From an uncultured Candidatus Saccharibacteria bacterium (GTDB lineage Bacteria; Patescibacteriota; Saccharimonadia; Saccharimonadales; Saccharimonadaceae), in contig CAOQYN010000001.1 in NCBI GenBank assembly GCA_948514425.1, forward strand, positions 16,041 through 80,040: a DNA stretch of 64,000 nt. Reading direction: 5' to 3'. Made by a program: the position numbers and the translations under genes. The notes beneath the pieces are model-generated. The model did no database searches, was not told the origin of the DNA, and saw only the letters and a list, made by a program, of their open reading frames with translations. The stretch's first letter is position 1. Each line of letters begins with the position of its first letter. This document shows positions 35,873 through 44,092 of the stretch, one piece after another.

Positions 35873-36682
35873 ATGAAAATACCTCGAGTGTGGAACAAGC
35901 GCAACCTAGTGCTTCTCAAAGAACTCACAAAAACCGATTTTAAGCTACGCTATCAAGGCTCGGTGTTGGGCTACCTCTGGGCCCTATTACGCCCACTCAT
36001 GATGTTTGCAATTTTGTACATCGTGTTTGCAAAACTATTGCGCTTCGGCAATGACATCCCACACTACCCCGTCTATCTCTTAACTGGTACGGTACTCTGG
36101 AGTTTTTTCACCGAATGTAGCCAGCAGGGAATTCAAGCCATGATTGGCCGCGGAGATCTAATCCGCAAAATCAGTTTCCCAAAATATATCGTTACCGTCT
36201 CTACGACTCTAACCGCCGTTATCAACCTCCTCATCAATCTTGTCGTGGTAGTGATTTTCGCTCTCATCAATGGCGTTACACTTAGTTGGACTTGGCTGCT
36301 AGTTCTTCCGCTCATCATTGAGCTTTATCTCCTAGCTCTAGGTATCGCTTTTCTCCTCGGTTCGATTAACGTCAAATACCGTGACATCAGCTCGATTTGG
36401 GATGTAATTATCCAAGCTCTCTTCTATGCGATTCCCATTATCTACCCGATTAGCATGGTGGCCGAGACCAGCACCTGTGCAGCAAAAATCATCCTCCTCA
36501 ACCCTATTGCCCAAGTAGTACAAGACGTCCGCTGGAGTTTAATTACTCCTGCTGCCACCACTACATCGGGTTTCATTAATGGCTGGGCAGAACTATTTAC
36601 TATCGGCTTAGTAATTGTCATTTTCATCATTGGCGCAGTAATATTTAGGAGGCGTTCACGCTTCTTCGCGGAGGAAATCTAG
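35873..36682 (+). CDS. wzm: ABC-2 type polysaccharide exporter permease (Wzm-like)
   Basis: 269 residues with six hydrophobic segments. Family hallmark at the N-terminus: 'RNLVLLKELTKTDFKLRYQGSVLGYLWALLRPLMMFAILYIVFAKLLRFG', then 'YLLTGTVLWSFFTECSQQG' and 'NVKYRDISSIWDVIIQALFYAIPIIYPISMV'. Forms the membrane channel of an ABC exporter for lipid-linked glycan or teichoic-acid-like polymer. The ATPase gene begins at the next base. Confidence 0.92.
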   Translation: MKIPRVWNKRNLVLLKELTKTDFKLRYQGSVLGYLWALLRPLMMFAILYIVFAKLLRFGNDIPHYPVYLLTGTVLWSFFTECSQQGIQAMIGRGDLIRKISFPKYIVTVSTTLTAVINLLINLVVVVIFALINGVTLSWTWLLVLPLIIELYLLALGIAFLLGSINVKYRDISSIWDVIIQALFYAIPIIYPISMVAETSTCAAKIILLNPIAQVVQDVRWSLITPAATTTSGFINGWAELFTIGLVIVIFIIGAVIFRRRSRFFAEEI

Positions 36683-37465
36683 ATGTCGAACAAACGTACA
36701 ATTGGCACGCGCACCGAAATATGTGATCAGAACAATGATCTAGCCATTAGCGTACATGGTCTTTCAAAAAGCTTCCGTCTCCCCACTGAGCGCTCCTGGG
36801 GTCTAAAACAAGCCTTATTCAACCGTCTGCGCGGCATCAAAGGCTACAAAGATCAGCAAGTTCTCGACGGCATTGATTTCGAGATTAAAAAGGGCGAATT
36901 CGTCGGAATTGTTGGTCGTAACGGTTCTGGCAAATCAACCCTCCTCAAACTTCTTGCCGGGATTTACTATCCGAGTTCTGGAGATATTATCGTCAATGGC
37001 AGCCTCATTCCGTTTATTGAACTGGGTGTCGGCTTCAATATGGAACTTTCTGGACGGGAAAACATCTATCTTAATGGTGCAATTCTCGGCTTTAGCAACA
37101 CCGAAATTGACGCCATGTACGACGACATCGTAAAATTTGCCGAACTCGGTGATTTCATGGATCAAAAGTTAAAAAATTATTCTTCCGGCATGCAGGTGCG
37201 CCTCGCTTTCTCAATTGCTATCCGCGCCAAAGGTGACATTCTGATCCTCGATGAGGTGCTAGCGGTAGGTGATGCAGAATTTCAGCAAAAGTGTAATGAT
37301 TATTTCGAATCGCTTCATGGCAAACAAACCGTGATCCTCGTCACTCACTCCATGGACAATGTGAAAAAATTCTGCGACCGCGCCATCATGATTGAACATG
37401 GCAAAATCGCTTGCTCTGGTAGTCCAGAAAAAGTCACCGAGGCCTATACTAAACTCTGGGACTAA
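36683..37465 (+). CDS. wzt: ABC polysaccharide exporter ATPase (Wzt-like)
   Basis: 260 residues. Walker A in 'GIVGRNGSGKSTLLKLLAG', 'IPFIELGVGFNMELSGRENIYLNGAILG' (typical of Wzt/TagH), signature 'KNYSSGMQVRLAFSIAI', Walker B 'DILILDEVLAVGD', H-loop 'VTHSMDNV'. No C-terminal carbohydrate-binding domain of the E. coli O9a Wzt type, so it resembles exporters that do not need a terminal-cap signal. GGAGG upstream inside wzm. Confidence 0.93.
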   Translation: MSNKRTIGTRTEICDQNNDLAISVHGLSKSFRLPTERSWGLKQALFNRLRGIKGYKDQQVLDGIDFEIKKGEFVGIVGRNGSGKSTLLKLLAGIYYPSSGDIIVNGSLIPFIELGVGFNMELSGRENIYLNGAILGFSNTEIDAMYDDIVKFAELGDFMDQKLKNYSSGMQVRLAFSIAIRAKGDILILDEVLAVGDAEFQQKCNDYFESLHGKQTVILVTHSMDNVKKFCDRAIMIEHGKIACSGSPEKVTEAYTKLWD

Positions 37466-37482
37466 TTACTCTACCCGTAACT

Positions 37483-38337
37483 CTATGACCTGGCACGTTT
37501 CTTGGCCCGGTAATGCGATACGTGCCAGCGCAGTTTTACCAACCCTAACAACATCCTACTTTTTAAATGAATTTTACCCGCGCTCACGCTTCTTACCCAA
37601 TTCTTCAAATCGGCATAACTTTTTTCCCAATTTTCCCAAATTGTCGAAGAAGATTTCACCGTGCTGGTATCTGTACCAAAATTATAGACATATAGCGGCT
37701 CAAAAATAAGCCCAATCTCTCCCGGCATTCGCTCCAAATAATCCAAGACAAACTTAGTATCCTCGGCAAAATCCCGCCCTTCCTCAAACTTCAATCCGAA
37801 TTTCTTAATCGGCTTGAGACGAAAGACCTTATTGACTGCACCATACATACGTCCATCACGAATCAGCAACCCCAACAAATAATCGGCCTTTCGTTCCTTC
37901 GGATGCCTCGTATGATGTGGCTTCGTATATACATCCGTAGTCGTCCCTTCGCGCAACTTATTAAATCGCATTCCAGTCACTACTAAATCAACTTCTGAAT
38001 CAGACTCAATTCGCTGCACTAATTTCTCCACAAAGTCTTCTGCCACGTCATCGTCAGAATCAATAAATAAAATATATTTGCCTTGTGCCCTCTCAATCCC
38101 TGCGTTACGTGCCGCACTAGCGCCAGCATTTTTTTGATGAATAACCTTGAGCCGTGTATCGTTTTTCGCCAAATTTTGCAATATACACAGAGAATCATCA
38201 CTCGAACCATCATCAACCGCAATTATCTCTAGATTTTTGTAAGTTTGGCTAAATAACTTATTGATTAGTTTCTTGACGCTCTCCCTCGTATTCCAAACCG
38301 GAATCACCACCGAGACCAACGGTTCACTCTTTGGCAT
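37483..38337 (-). CDS. GT2 glycosyltransferase
   Basis: 284 residues. 'EPLVSVVIPVWNTRESVKKLINKLFSQTYKNLEIIAVDDGSSDDSL', 'GASAARNAGIERAQGKYILFIDSDDDVAEDF' and 'EEGRDFAEDTKFVLDYL' give the complete GT2 set. Read from the opposite strand to most of the cluster, in a two-gene unit with galE (14-nt overlap). Convergent with wzt, with only 17 bp between stops and no visible terminator. Confidence 0.85.
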   Translation of the reverse strand: MPKSEPLVSVVIPVWNTRESVKKLINKLFSQTYKNLEIIAVDDGSSDDSLCILQNLAKNDTRLKVIHQKNAGASAARNAGIERAQGKYILFIDSDDDVAEDFVEKLVQRIESDSEVDLVVTGMRFNKLREGTTTDVYTKPHHTRHPKERKADYLLGLLIRDGRMYGAVNKVFRLKPIKKFGLKFEEGRDFAEDTKFVLDYLERMPGEIGLIFEPLYVYNFGTDTSTVKSSSTIWENWEKSYADLKNWVRSVSAGKIHLKSRMLLGLVKLRWHVSHYRAKKRARS

Positions 38338-39337
38338 CTTGACACTCCAAGTAGTTCAATGTGTCCTTCATCATATCATCAATATCAAGTTTGGCCTTCC
38401 ATCCCAACTCCGCTTGCGCCTTCTTCGGGTCGGCATACACTTCCGCCAGGTCTCCGGCTCTTCGCCCTACAATTTTATGCGGCAACGGTCGGCCAGACGC
38501 CTGCGAAAACGCCTTCACCATTTCTAGTACCGAAGCCCCTTTGCCCGTACCGAGGTTATAAATTTTCACCCCACTGCGTAAGTCCTCTAGAGCCGCCACA
38601 TGCCCTCGCGCCAGATCAACTACGTGGATGTAATCCCGTACACATGTCCCGTCTGGCGTATCATAATCATTTCCATATATCGATAGCTCTGGAATCTCGC
38701 CCTGCGCCACTTTCATAATAATCGGCATCAAATTATTTGGGCGTCCATTCGGATCCTCGCCAATTAGACCTGATTGGTGCGCCCCGACTGGATTAAAATA
38801 TCGCAGAATAGTCGCCGAAAACTCTGGATGAGCGACACAAACATCTTTAATTATTTGTTCGATCATCCATTTTGTCCATCCGTAAGGATTAGAAATCCCA
38901 CTTCCTGTCGGCATCGTTTCGTTCAGCGGCGCTGGTTGGTCACCATACACTGTCGCCGATGAAGAAAACACCAATCTATGGACTCCATATTCTAGCATGC
39001 ATTTTAAAAGATTGATTGTCCCCTCGAGATTAATTTCATAGTATTTTAGCGGTTGCTCAACGCTTTCGCCTACCGCTTTGAGTCCTGCAAAATGCATCAC
39101 CGTTGCAAACTCGCCCTCTGCAAAAACCCTTTTCAATGCTGCTAAGTCCATCAAATCTACTTCTGTAAACTTCGGTCTCACTCCTGTAATTTTCGCAATT
39201 TTGTCAATTACATTGCGTTTACTATTGTATAAATTATCCAATATCTCAACTTCATACCCTGCATTGATCAACTCTACCGCTGTATGCGACCCAATATATC
39301 CCGTCCCCCCTGTAATCAATATCTTACTCTTAGCCAT
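38324..39337 (-). CDS. galE: UDP-glucose 4-epimerase
   Basis: 337 residues, the usual GalE length. SDR motifs 'KILITGGTGYIGSHTAVELINAGYEVEILDNLYNS', 'VMHFAGLKAVGESV', 'LVFSSSATVYGDQ', 'NPYGWTKWMIEQII' (YxxxK), 'ILRYFNPVGAHQSGLIGEDP', 'RDYIHVVDLARGH'. Interconverts UDP-glucose/UDP-galactose (or the N-acetyl forms), feeding the glycan cluster. GGAGG four nt before the ATG. Confidence 0.94.
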   Translation of the reverse strand: MAKSKILITGGTGYIGSHTAVELINAGYEVEILDNLYNSKRNVIDKIAKITGVRPKFTEVDLMDLAALKRVFAEGEFATVMHFAGLKAVGESVEQPLKYYEINLEGTINLLKCMLEYGVHRLVFSSSATVYGDQPAPLNETMPTGSGISNPYGWTKWMIEQIIKDVCVAHPEFSATILRYFNPVGAHQSGLIGEDPNGRPNNLMPIIMKVAQGEIPELSIYGNDYDTPDGTCVRDYIHVVDLARGHVAALEDLRSGVKIYNLGTGKGASVLEMVKAFSQASGRPLPHKIVGRRAGDLAEVYADPKKAQAELGWKAKLDIDDMMKDTLNYLECQDAKE

Positions 39338-39461
39338 CCGTCCTCCGTGTTTACTACCTCATAGTAGCATGCCGTGGTAACTTTGTACACCATACGTCTT
39401 GACTTATATTACTATCTGTGCTATAATAGAATTATAGGGTGGTTTTCACCAACTTTTCTGC

Positions 39462-39467
39462 TATAAT
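39462..39467 (+). promoter_or_regulatory. -10 box for near-leaderless glycosylphosphotransferase transcript
   Basis: TATAAT ends 7 nt before the ATG at 39475. A second TATAAT lies at 39422-39427, so two starts are possible. Confidence 0.5.
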
Positions 39468-39474
39468 TATCAAC

Positions 39475-40899
39475 ATGAAGAAGGATTTTGGGTTAATTTT
39501 CCACGTTTTCCTAGTTTTGGGTGACGCTTTTGCCATCCTTTTGTCGTTTCTAGTCGCTTATCTTACCCGCACCCACCTCGACCAGCGCCCCTTTTATTTC
39601 GAATCCGAGCCTCTCGAATTCGCCCTCTCCATGCTCTGGCTAATTCCGCTATATATTATCGTCATGGCGGCCTTCGGTCTTTATCGTAAGTCAATTTTTA
39701 TGGATCGCAGTCGTTTGTCTGAGACCTGGCGTTTATTTCTTGCCTCTGTGGTCGGCATGATGACTATTATCACCTACGACTTTTTCTTTCAAATTGATAT
39801 TTTCCCAGTTCGTACCATGGCATTCTATGCCGTTTTGTCATGTTTCATTTTTCTCTTCATCTTCCGTGGTCTAGTTCGCTTTATCCGTAACATTACGCTT
39901 AAGTCCCGCCGCGCTACGCTCCGTGCCGTTATTATCGGTAGCACAAAAAACACTGAATACCTTGCGAATTACATCTCCGCCTTTCCTGAATCTGGCTTTT
40001 CGCTTGCTGGCGTAGTCTCTGCTGCGAAGTATATCCCCAAAGACCTCCGTCGCAAGCAATACTCTTCGCTCAAAGAAGCCCTAAAACGCGCCAAACCAGA
40101 CGTGATTTTTCAGACTGATGATCGCCATACCGAGTATATCTATCGCCAAACCGTCAATCATCATCTCTTATACTATTTTGTTCCTTCTAGCGCCATGCTG
40201 ACTGCCCAGACTGGCGCACTTGAGCTCATCGGCGACACTCCCGCTATTTTGGTTCAAGTTACACCGCTTGCCGGCTCAGCTCGCGCCGTCAAACGTGCTT
40301 GCGACATTATCTTTAGTCTCATTGCTCTCATCCTTGCTGCCATTCCAATGTTAATCATCTGGATTCTTGAGAAAATCGCCAACCCCAAAGCCTCCGCAAT
40401 CTATGCTGACTCTCGTCTCTCCCGCTACAATCGACGCGTTAAGATTTACAAATTCCGCTCTATGAAGCCCGAATATTCCGGTATGACTCCCGAAGAGGCT
40501 TTCAAAAAAATGGGCAAACCCCAACTCATCAAAAAATATCGTGCAAACGGCGACATGATTGCGAACGATCCACGCATTACCAAATTCGGCTACTTCCTCC
40601 GCTCTACCTCTCTCGACGAACTACCGCAACTATTCAATATCCTTAAAGGTGACATTTCATTCGTTGGTCCACGTGCGCTTCTACCCGGGGAACTTCGCCA
40701 CTATGGTGATCGCTCCATGCTTCTCTCGGTAAAATCTGGCCTCACTGGTCTTGCTCAAGTCTCTGGCCGTCGCGACATTAGTTTTGAGGAACGTCGCGCT
40801 CTGGATATCTATTATATTCAAAACTGGTCTCTAGGTCTTGACCTCCGTATCCTACTGCGCACTATTGGCGCTGTCATCTTCAGGAAAGGGGCAAAATAG
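39475..40899 (+). CDS. Polyprenyl glycosylphosphotransferase (initiating enzyme)
   Basis: 474 residues from the ATG at 39475 (an upstream ATG at 39439 lies before the -10 box). Four or five N-terminal membrane segments (to ~150), a central CoA-binding-like Rossmann part (~160-260), another membrane hairpin (~285-305), and the C-terminal sugar-phosphate transferase: 'VKIYKFRSMKPE', 'RITKFGYFLRSTSLDELPQLFNILKGDISFVGPRALLPGEL', 'KSGLTGLAQVSGRRDISFEERRALDIYYIQNWSLGLDLRILLRTI'. Transfers a sugar-1-phosphate to undecaprenyl phosphate, starting the repeat unit. Confidence 0.92.
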   Translation: MKKDFGLIFHVFLVLGDAFAILLSFLVAYLTRTHLDQRPFYFESEPLEFALSMLWLIPLYIIVMAAFGLYRKSIFMDRSRLSETWRLFLASVVGMMTIITYDFFFQIDIFPVRTMAFYAVLSCFIFLFIFRGLVRFIRNITLKSRRATLRAVIIGSTKNTEYLANYISAFPESGFSLAGVVSAAKYIPKDLRRKQYSSLKEALKRAKPDVIFQTDDRHTEYIYRQTVNHHLLYYFVPSSAMLTAQTGALELIGDTPAILVQVTPLAGSARAVKRACDIIFSLIALILAAIPMLIIWILEKIANPKASAIYADSRLSRYNRRVKIYKFRSMKPEYSGMTPEEAFKKMGKPQLIKKYRANGDMIANDPRITKFGYFLRSTSLDELPQLFNILKGDISFVGPRALLPGELRHYGDRSMLLSVKSGLTGLAQVSGRRDISFEERRALDIYYIQNWSLGLDLRILLRTIGAVIFRKGAK

Positions 40900-40900
40900 T

Positions 40901-42151
40901 ATGACTACTCCTGCTCGTCCTCGTATTGCCCTCGTCTGTGACTGGCTCACCACTCCTGGTGGTGCCGAAAAAGTCCTCCTTGAGCTCCATCACATGTATC
41001 CAGACGCTCCGATTTATACATCTCAATATCGTGCAAAGGGAATTGGCTGGTTCCGCGATGCGACTATTAAGACTGGCTGGCTCAATATTTTTCCAGCCGC
41101 TTTGCGGAAATTTCTTGGCCCTCTACGTCAACTATATTTCTCTCACCTCGATCTTACAGACTACGATATTGTTATCTCCGTGACTGGCGCCGAAGCCAAA
41201 AGTGTCAAAACGCGAAAAAAGCCCCGTAAAGGTCGAACTTGTACAGCGTGTACTAGTTCAAACACATATCATATCTGTTATTGTCATGTCCCCACTCAGT
41301 ATTACTGGCAAATGTACGACAAATATCTCGCTCACCCTGGGTTCGGCATTCTCGACCCACTTGCTCGCTTCGGCATCAAGCTCCTCGTAAAGCCCTTGCG
41401 CAAGGCCGACTTCCGCGCCGCTCGTCGCCCCGATCAGTTCGTTACCATCTCGCACCATGCCGCCGAACAAATTCAAAAATATTATCATCGCGTCGCCAAA
41501 GTAGTCGCTCCTCCAGTAGAAGTAGGGAAGTTCTCCCAAAATCGGCATCGTCCAAAATTATCCACAAACTTTTCCACAGGATATTATGTTATTTCTTGTC
41601 GCCAAGCCCCCTGGAAACGCGTCGATCTCGCCGTTGAAGCTTGCAAAAATCTCAAAAAACCCCTCCTTGTGATTGGGGACGGTGCCGAACACGCTAATCT
41701 TGTTAAACTTGCCGGGGAATCACCATACATCCAGTTTATCCCATGGCTTGATGCTGGCGAACTCTCTGCTTATCTTGAATACGCCAAAGGTTATATTTTT
41801 CCTAGCATGGAGCCGTTTGGCATTGCTGCCGTTGAAGCTCTTGCTGCTGGTTGCCCAGTCATCGCCTATGCGCAGGGCGGCAGCCGCGACATCGTTTTGC
41901 CAGGCAAAAATGGTGTCTTCTTTGATGAACAAACTGTAGAATCGTTATCAGATGCTCTCCGCGAGTTTGAATCTCAGAATTTTGATCGCACCGTCATAAA
42001 ACATACTGCCGAAACTTTTAAAGCCCAAAACTTCCAAAGTCACATCAAACGCTTAATTGCCGCCCATTTCGATCGTCTTGTCGCCGCCGCACCCGCCAAA
42101 CCAACTTCCTCCGACCCCAACCCTAAGCTCGAATCCGAGTCCGCCGCATGA
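40901..42151 (+). CDS. GT4-family glycosyltransferase
   Basis: 416 residues from the ATG at 40901 (AGGAAAGGGG upstream; a longer in-frame start at 40838 lies inside the previous gene). 'IALVCDWLTTPGGAEKVLLELHHMYPDAPIYTSQY' is the N-terminal acceptor side, and 'PSMEPFGIAAVEALAAGCPVIAYAQGGSRDIV' is the GT4 E-x7-E nucleotide-sugar site. Two DnaA-box consensus words (TTATCCACA 41558-41566 and TTTTCCACA 41570-41578) lie in the coding sequence. The stop overlaps the next start (ATGA). Confidence 0.9.
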   Translation: MTTPARPRIALVCDWLTTPGGAEKVLLELHHMYPDAPIYTSQYRAKGIGWFRDATIKTGWLNIFPAALRKFLGPLRQLYFSHLDLTDYDIVISVTGAEAKSVKTRKKPRKGRTCTACTSSNTYHICYCHVPTQYYWQMYDKYLAHPGFGILDPLARFGIKLLVKPLRKADFRAARRPDQFVTISHHAAEQIQKYYHRVAKVVAPPVEVGKFSQNRHRPKLSTNFSTGYYVISCRQAPWKRVDLAVEACKNLKKPLLVIGDGAEHANLVKLAGESPYIQFIPWLDAGELSAYLEYAKGYIFPSMEPFGIAAVEALAAGCPVIAYAQGGSRDIVLPGKNGVFFDEQTVESLSDALREFESQNFDRTVIKHTAETFKAQNFQSHIKRLIAAHFDRLVAAAPAKPTSSDPNPKLESESAA

Positions 42152-43668
42152 AATATCTCAAACGCTTTCTTCTGGGTTTAGTATACCTTCTTCCTGCCAC
42201 CCTTTACTGTAGCTACTATCCGATTATCAGGCTTGGTGAGACCAGTTCCATGAATCTTGAACTCTCTCTACCTTTGATTTGGCTCGTACTCTTCGACACC
42301 TTAGCGTTCATTTACCTGATTCGAATCACGCCGCGCAGGCGCCTACCAGGCATCACGGATCGTCGTTTTTTTCTTTTCTCCCTCTTTCCGTTTTTCGCCA
42401 CTCTTTCAATTTTCTGGTCAGCAAACCCCACTCGCGCTCTCCTTACAGCCGGTATTATTTGGCTCGTCTTTTTTGCAATTTTTGCCCTAATTTACGTCCT
42501 CCCGTTATTAAAACTTCCCGCTAATTTCCAACGCAACTGCCTACGCGGACTCTTCATCTCGACCATCGTCATCTGTCTTGTTTGCTGGATACAATGCTTT
42601 CTCGATCTTGCTGGTCTTAGCCGCGACACGACACTCATGTGTCGCGGCTGTACTTACCTCTCCTTTGGCTTTCCGCACCCATCTGGTTTTGCCATCGAGC
42701 CACAGTTCATGGGCAACCTTCTTCTTGCTCCCACCTTGACTGCTCTATATTTGTTTATTTTTCAGCCCAACAAAAAGCGGAACGAACGCCAGCTACTGCT
42801 CATATTCGCTTGCCTTTTTTCTGCCACTCTTTTTTTAACCTTTTCTCGTGGCGCCATTTATGCCTACGCCGTCGCTCTTATTGTCATGATTATCTTCGCC
42901 TTTCATCGCCAGTCTTTCCGCGCCAGCCTCATTCTTATACCGTGCGCAACCTTTGTCTTTTCGGTTGCAGCCCAAGGAATCTTCACCGTTGTCGGTCCCA
43001 TTCACGGCAGCTTTATTGATGGCGTATCGCGCTCCATCCACCAGCTTTCACTCGGGATTATTGATTTTCGACCTCAGTCCTTACCCACCTCGTCCATTGT
43101 GGAAAACTCCGAACAACCAGTGGATAACTCATCAAATAATGTGCAAAACTCTGAGGAAAATTCTGGGGAAAACCCCGCCCAAACATCTAATCTCACCCCA
43201 ATCATCAACGAATCACCCGCTTTCGACGGCTACGTTGCTGAATCCACCAATACCCGCCTCAACCTCAATACTGCCGCCCTCAACACTTGGCTCTCCCAGC
43301 CTAATACGCTCTTTTTCGGTGTTGGTCTCGGTGGCGCTGGCACGGCAATGTATCGCAATTCCTCTATCACGCACATCAGTTCTGCTAAAGAAATAGTTCA
43401 ACATCAGGGAATTAGCCTTCTGCTCGAGCTCGGCCTTATCGGTATCGCCTTAATCCTCCTCAGTTTTTACCTCGCCTTTCTTTCTTCTGCTGCCCGCCAT
43501 AATTTTTGGCATCATCCTGCCCTCCCGCTTTTGCTCGCCTTAATTATTGCCTACCTCGTCACGCTTAATTTCTTTTCTGGCCTTCCGAATGCCCTCCAGA
43601 TTTATCTCATGCCTTCCCTGTTATACCTCATATTTAGAAAAACTATTGCGCTTCACGCGAATGAGTGA
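42148..43668 (+). CDS. Wzy/WaaL-type O-antigen polymerase or ligase
   Basis: 506 residues with 11-12 membrane segments. 'FGFPHPSGFAIEPQFMGNLLLAPTLTALYLF' and 'FLTFSRGAIYAYAVALIVMIIFAF' match the Wzy_C-type core. The large extracytoplasmic loop (~300-400) carries an Asn/Glu/Ser-rich insert around 'SIVENSEQPVDNSSNN' whose DNA contains several DnaA-box-like words. Joins repeat units (polymerase) or attaches them to a lipid/protein acceptor (ligase); sequence alone does not separate these. The last 20 bases contain the tRNA promoter. Confidence 0.85.
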   Translation: MKYLKRFLLGLVYLLPATLYCSYYPIIRLGETSSMNLELSLPLIWLVLFDTLAFIYLIRITPRRRLPGITDRRFFLFSLFPFFATLSIFWSANPTRALLTAGIIWLVFFAIFALIYVLPLLKLPANFQRNCLRGLFISTIVICLVCWIQCFLDLAGLSRDTTLMCRGCTYLSFGFPHPSGFAIEPQFMGNLLLAPTLTALYLFIFQPNKKRNERQLLLIFACLFSATLFLTFSRGAIYAYAVALIVMIIFAFHRQSFRASLILIPCATFVFSVAAQGIFTVVGPIHGSFIDGVSRSIHQLSLGIIDFRPQSLPTSSIVENSEQPVDNSSNNVQNSEENSGENPAQTSNLTPIINESPAFDGYVAESTNTRLNLNTAALNTWLSQPNTLFFGVGLGGAGTAMYRNSSITHISSAKEIVQHQGISLLLELGLIGIALILLSFYLAFLSSAARHNFWHHPALPLLLALIIAYLVTLNFFSGLPNALQIYLMPSLLYLIFRKTIALHANE

Positions 43669-43674
43669 TACAAT
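43646..43674 (+). promoter_or_regulatory. Promoter of the initiator tRNA gene
   Basis: TTGCGC (43646-43651), 17-bp spacer, TACAAT (43669-43674), 10 nt before the tRNA 5' end. It overlaps the end of the upstream polymerase gene. Confidence 0.6.
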
Positions 43675-43684
43675 AAAGGTACGT

Positions 43685-43761
43685 CGCGGGATAGAGCAGC
43701 CTGGTAGCTCGTTTGGCTCATAACCAAAAGGTCGTTGGTTCAAATCCAACTCCCGCAACCA
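43685..43761 (+). tRNA. Initiator tRNA-fMet (CAT)
   Basis: A 77-nt cloverleaf with the CCA end encoded (43759-43761). The acceptor stem is CGCGGGA/TCCCGCA, leaving C1 opposite A72 unpaired, the hallmark of bacterial initiator tRNA. The anticodon loop is CTCATAA with CAT at 43719-43721; the T-arm loop is GTTCAAATC. The anticodon stem is TTTGG/CCAAA, so only two of the usual three G-C pairs next to the loop are present. Confidence 0.95.
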
Positions 43762-43805
43762 AAATGGCGTACGTACTGCCCCCCCAGTTGCGTGCGCCAT
43801 TTTGG
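43759..43805 (+). terminator. Hairpin directly after (and including) the tRNA CCA end
   Basis: CCAAAATGGCG (43759-43769) pairs perfectly with CGCCATTTTGG (43795-43805); the loop holds seven C. The 3' arm ends TTTTGG. It probably terminates the tRNA transcript. Because the 5' arm includes the CCA end, the precursor must refold or be cut for maturation. Confidence 0.55.
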
Positions 43806-44021
43806 TTCCACTTTGTCTTTACGGCGCCTGCCGTTTTTTGTTAATTTTATAGTAGAGTTCCAAACCGAACACCATCCCATTTCTTTTCCACACCTGTCCA
43901 AAACTACCCCATTGACACTTACAAAAAATATTTTATCCAATAACTTGCCGAACCACCCATAATTATACATAATAAGCATTGACATTTTACATAATCTATG
44001 ATACAATGGAGGTATAAGGAC

Positions 44022-44054
44022 ATGAGGGGAGTACTTAGGCAAATTAAGAGTTAG
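44022..44054 (+). CDS. Possible leader peptide (10 codons)
   Basis: ATG at 44022 preceded by GGAGG nine nt upstream encodes MRGVLRQIKS and ends at TAG 44052-44054, just upstream of the ribosome-site hairpin. Position and size resemble leader peptides used in translation attenuation. Only suggestive: an ORF of this length can occur by chance. Confidence 0.35.
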   Translation: MRGVLRQIKS

Positions 44055-44068
44055 ATAGCCTTTTACCC

Positions 44069-44084
44069 CCTCCAAAAAAGGAGG
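44069..44084 (+). promoter_or_regulatory. Hairpin masking the Shine-Dalgarno sequence
   Basis: CCTCC (44069-44073), six A loop, GGAGG (44080-44084). The 3' arm is the ribosome site for the ATG at 44093 (8-nt spacing), so folding would block initiation. Confidence 0.6.
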
Positions 44085-44092
44085 AAATGAAT

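Larger units (their letters stand above)
43762..44092 (+). promoter_or_regulatory. Promoter and regulated leader region of the 44093 gene
   Basis: No full-size gene. After the tRNA hairpin there is an AT-rich stretch, then a promoter: TTGACA (43979-43984), 17-bp spacer, TACAAT (44002-44007). The leader holds a possible 10-codon peptide (44022-44054, itself preceded by GGAGG) and a hairpin covering the ribosome site (44069-44084). Confidence 0.6.
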
